Assembly: GCA_030705665.1 (NCBI GenBank)
Contig: JAUZQA010000169.1
Coordinates: forward strand, 1-8,134
Reading direction: 5' to 3'
Length of the DNA stretch: 8,134 nt
From: Bacillota bacterium
GTDB taxonomy: Bacteria; Bacillota; Bacilli; Bacillales_B; DSM-18226
The position numbers and the translations under genes are program-made. Shown here piece after piece: positions 6,407-8,134 of this stretch. The notes beneath the pieces are model-generated. The model was given only the letters and a program-made list of their open reading frames with translations, had not been told where the DNA came from and searched no databases. The first letter of the stretch is position 1. Every line of letters begins with the position of its first letter.

Positions 6407-6441
6407 AAAAAATAAAATAAAAAAAGAAAGGTGATATTAAG

Positions 6442-6582
6442 ATGGTACAAGTAAATGTTACAGTAAATTTTAAAGGTAGAAATTATTTGACGAATGTTAT
6501 CATTACAAATAATACTTCTGAAGAAGAAATTTTACGTTTAGCCTCTGAACAAGTTCAAAAACAATGGAATAAAGGGCTTTAA
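6442..6582 (+). CDS. 46-residue protein, probable BA3454-family stress response protein
   Basis: The protein begins MVQVNVTVNFKGRNYLTNVI, then a spacer, then TSEEEILRLASEQVQKQWNK. The layout is two beta strands with alternating Val residues, a turn at KGRNY, a third strand and a C-terminal amphipathic helix ending in KQW. This matches my memory of the small Bacillus proteins named the BA3454 stress response family; the biochemical role of that family is not known to me. AAAGGTGAT (6428-6436) fits the 16S rRNA 3' end and sits five bases before the ATG, giving a strong translation signal. A strong terminator follows at 6596, so the gene is a self-contained unit. The family assignment is from recall, not a search. 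Confidence 0.8.
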   Translation: MVQVNVTVNFKGRNYLTNVIITNNTSEEEILRLASEQVQKQWNKGL

Positions 6583-6595
6583 TTTAAAAATAACG

Positions 6596-6635
6596 AAAGG
6601 AACATTATGTAAAAACAATGTTCCTTTTGTTTTTC
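6596..6635. terminator. Terminator between the 46-residue gene and helD
   Basis: AAAGGAACATT (6596-6606) pairs exactly with AATGTTCCTTT (6617-6627), an 11-bp stem with a 10-base A-rich loop, followed on the + strand by TGTTTTT. On the minus strand it lies just after the helicase stop codon and is followed by CGTTATTTTT, so it probably serves both convergent genes, though better in the + direction. Confidence 0.85.
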
Positions 6636-8134
6636 ATACAAGGTCAAACATTTTTCTGTTCACTTTTTTCATTAATGGGCTCATTTCCTCTTTTGAAAAT
6701 ATACATAGTTCATGCATCGCCCGAGTACAAACTGTATAAAACAAATTTTGTTCACTTTCATTCCTGTACTGCGAACTGTCATAAATGATCACCGCATCAA
6801 ATTCAATTCCTTTTGCAAGATAGGATGGAATAACCAATGTGCCTTTTTCATATGTGATGGTTCCTTTTTCAATTAAATGAAGCGGAGTTTGCACATTTAA
6901 ATGATCGAAAACCTGCTTACTTTCTTTTGCTGTTCGGCAGATCACTGCGATCGTCTGATGCCCCATTCTTTTGTATTGTTCTATTTTCCGTGTAATGACA
7001 TTACTGATATCATTTTGTTTTTTTACAATCTCCACTATTGGTTTTGATCCTGGACGATTAAATGGCTCAATATTTCTTCCATTCTCGATTAATTGGCTTG
7101 TAAATTCAACTATTGGTTTTGTAGACCGATATGTTTTCATTAGCACAAATGTTTCAATACTACTTTCCTCAACCGCTAAATCACTCAGAACTGTGCTCGA
7201 CCCGACAGCACCCGAAAAGATTGCTTGATTAATGTCTCCCAATAGTGTCATTTTACTATAGGGAAATAAACGTTGAATAAACGCAAATTGAAAGGGAGTA
7301 TAATCCTGTGCTTCATCTATAAAAATATGTCGGATGGCTCTATTTGATATACGTCCTTCAAGTAAATCCTGTAAATACACAAATGGTGTTGCATCTTCAT
7401 AGGGAATTTCAAAGTGATTTATTTTCTCGATCGTCTGACAACAAATTTCATCCCAATTTTCCGGTAAGTTTTCTTGCCCTATACTTTTAAATAATTGTTG
7501 ATAGATAGTTGGAAGATCAATAAATTTTAATTTTTTAACCCTATTAAACAAAGGTTTAAATTTTTCTTTAACAACCATTTCTGTCAGAAATCTTTGTTCT
7601 TTTTCAAAATCATTAAAGGAACTTTCTGTATACTGTTTTTTCTCCAGCAGTTGGTTAAATGCCTCTAAATAATCCTCCTTATCTAAAAACTGACTTTCTT
7701 CTTCAGCCCAGCTTTTGGAACGTTCCTGTTTTACTCTTTTTTTCAATTCCTTTAAAAGCCAATCTTTTACGATCTCCATTCGATTAGGGATTGAATTACT
7801 TTTTTCAAGAGAGTAGAAGTATTTTGCAATATCCACCTTTGATATAATCACTTCTTTTCGAAAGATAATATCTTTAAAGATCAACCCTTTTGTTGAAAGA
7901 CTGGTTACATATTCATCAATCAATTGCTCATATTCAAGGCTGGCTTTAAAACGGATACCATTTAATCGAGCTAAATCTTGATTACCATTTGATAGTAAAA
8001 ACTCTATTTGATCAAATGGATCTTCAACTTTAAATTCTCTCCCAATTCTTTGGTCTAAATATTCCTGAAATGTTGATTGCTGCATATTTTCTTCACCAAG
8101 TTCGGGAAGAACGGTCGCTACATAACTGTTAAAC
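6634..8134 (-). CDS. helD: HelD-like RNA polymerase-associated helicase, C-terminal part (cut by window edge)
   Basis: This is a UvrD/Rep-type superfamily 1 ATPase of the HelD group, which in B. subtilis frees stalled RNA polymerase from DNA. The last 499 residues are present; full HelD is about 770. ATG 8085 is not the start: the frame stays open to the edge, and the residues before that Met (YVATVLPELGEENMQQSTFQ) are typical internal HelD sequence. Numbered from the Met at 8085, motif II is IFIDEAQDYTP (254-264), motif III LLGDINQAIFSG (281-292), motif IV KTYRSTKPI (317-325), motif V SYLAKGIEFDAVI (421-433) and motif VI FYTVCTRAMHEL (449-460). Residues about 40-240 are charged and helical, in the place of the clamp-arm insertion of HelD. 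Walker A and the N-terminal secondary-channel arm should lie upstream, outside the window. All visible motifs appear intact. Confidence 0.88.
   Translation of the reverse strand, partial: FNSYVATVLPELGEENMQQSTFQEYLDQRIGREFKVEDPFDQIEFLLSNGNQDLARLNGIRFKASLEYEQLIDEYVTSLSTKGLIFKDIIFRKEVIISKVDIAKYFYSLEKSNSIPNRMEIVKDWLLKELKKRVKQERSKSWAEEESQFLDKEDYLEAFNQLLEKKQYTESSFNDFEKEQRFLTEMVVKEKFKPLFNRVKKLKFIDLPTIYQQLFKSIGQENLPENWDEICCQTIEKINHFEIPYEDATPFVYLQDLLEGRISNRAIRHIFIDEAQDYTPFQFAFIQRLFPYSKMTLLGDINQAIFSGAVGSSTVLSDLAVEESSIETFVLMKTYRSTKPIVEFTSQLIENGRNIEPFNRPGSKPIVEIVKKQNDISNVITRKIEQYKRMGHQTIAVICRTAKESKQVFDHLNVQTPLHLIEKGTITYEKGTLVIPSYLAKGIEFDAVIIYDSSQYRNESEQNLFYTVCTRAMHELCIFSKEEMSPLMKKVNRKMFDLV

Noticed and set aside
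6971..7228. Plus-strand open frame inside helD
   Set aside because: It is opposite conserved helicase motifs and its Phe/Ile/Ser-rich content is typical of an antisense shadow.

Overview
The window is a stretch of ordinary low-GC chromosome. It most likely comes from a Bacillaceae member (Bacillus or a close relative such as Neobacillus or Peribacillus). The evidence is strong AGGAGG/AAGGTGAT ribosome binding sites, a lysine (L-box) riboswitch ahead of a permease gene, an asparaginyl-tRNA synthetase of the B. cereus type, a 46-residue protein resembling the BA3454 family, and a HelD-type helicase. No mobile element, CRISPR array, tRNA or rRNA was seen. The genus is an inference, because no search was run.

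Layout. Bases 1-213 hold the 3' part of a lysine riboswitch and its intrinsic terminator; the 5' part of the aptamer lies before the window. A short hairpin that could mask the ribosome binding site follows (220-250), then lysP (258-1724, +), a lysine-specific amino acid permease. A strong terminator at 1728-1756 sits between lysP and a convergent two-component operon on the minus strand: an OmpR/PhoB-type response regulator (2994-3686) and its histidine kinase (1760-3010), which overlap by 17 bases. Upstream of these, also on the minus strand, is asnS (3857-5248) with its own terminator at its 3' end.

The asnS gene has a leader of about 195 nt with a good promoter. The leader contains a possible three-helix domain, a stable hairpin and a clear intrinsic terminator just ahead of the ribosome binding site. 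This looks like transcription attenuation. It resembles the distal end of a T-box leader but lacks the UGGNACC tRNA-binding bulge, so its identity is open. It is the most interesting element in the window.

The right part holds a divergent, unrecognised 76-residue small gene (5666-5896, +), a GNAT acetyltransferase (5905-6372, -), a 46-residue probable BA3454-type stress protein (6442-6582, +) ended by a strong hairpin, and the C-terminal part of a HelD-like RNA-polymerase-associated helicase (6634 to the window end, -). The reading frame of the helicase stays open to the edge, so the gene is cut there.

Functional links. Two genes concern the supply or use of single amino acids, lysine uptake and Asn-tRNA charging, and each sits behind an RNA element with an intrinsic terminator. 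The other genes do not form an obvious shared pathway.
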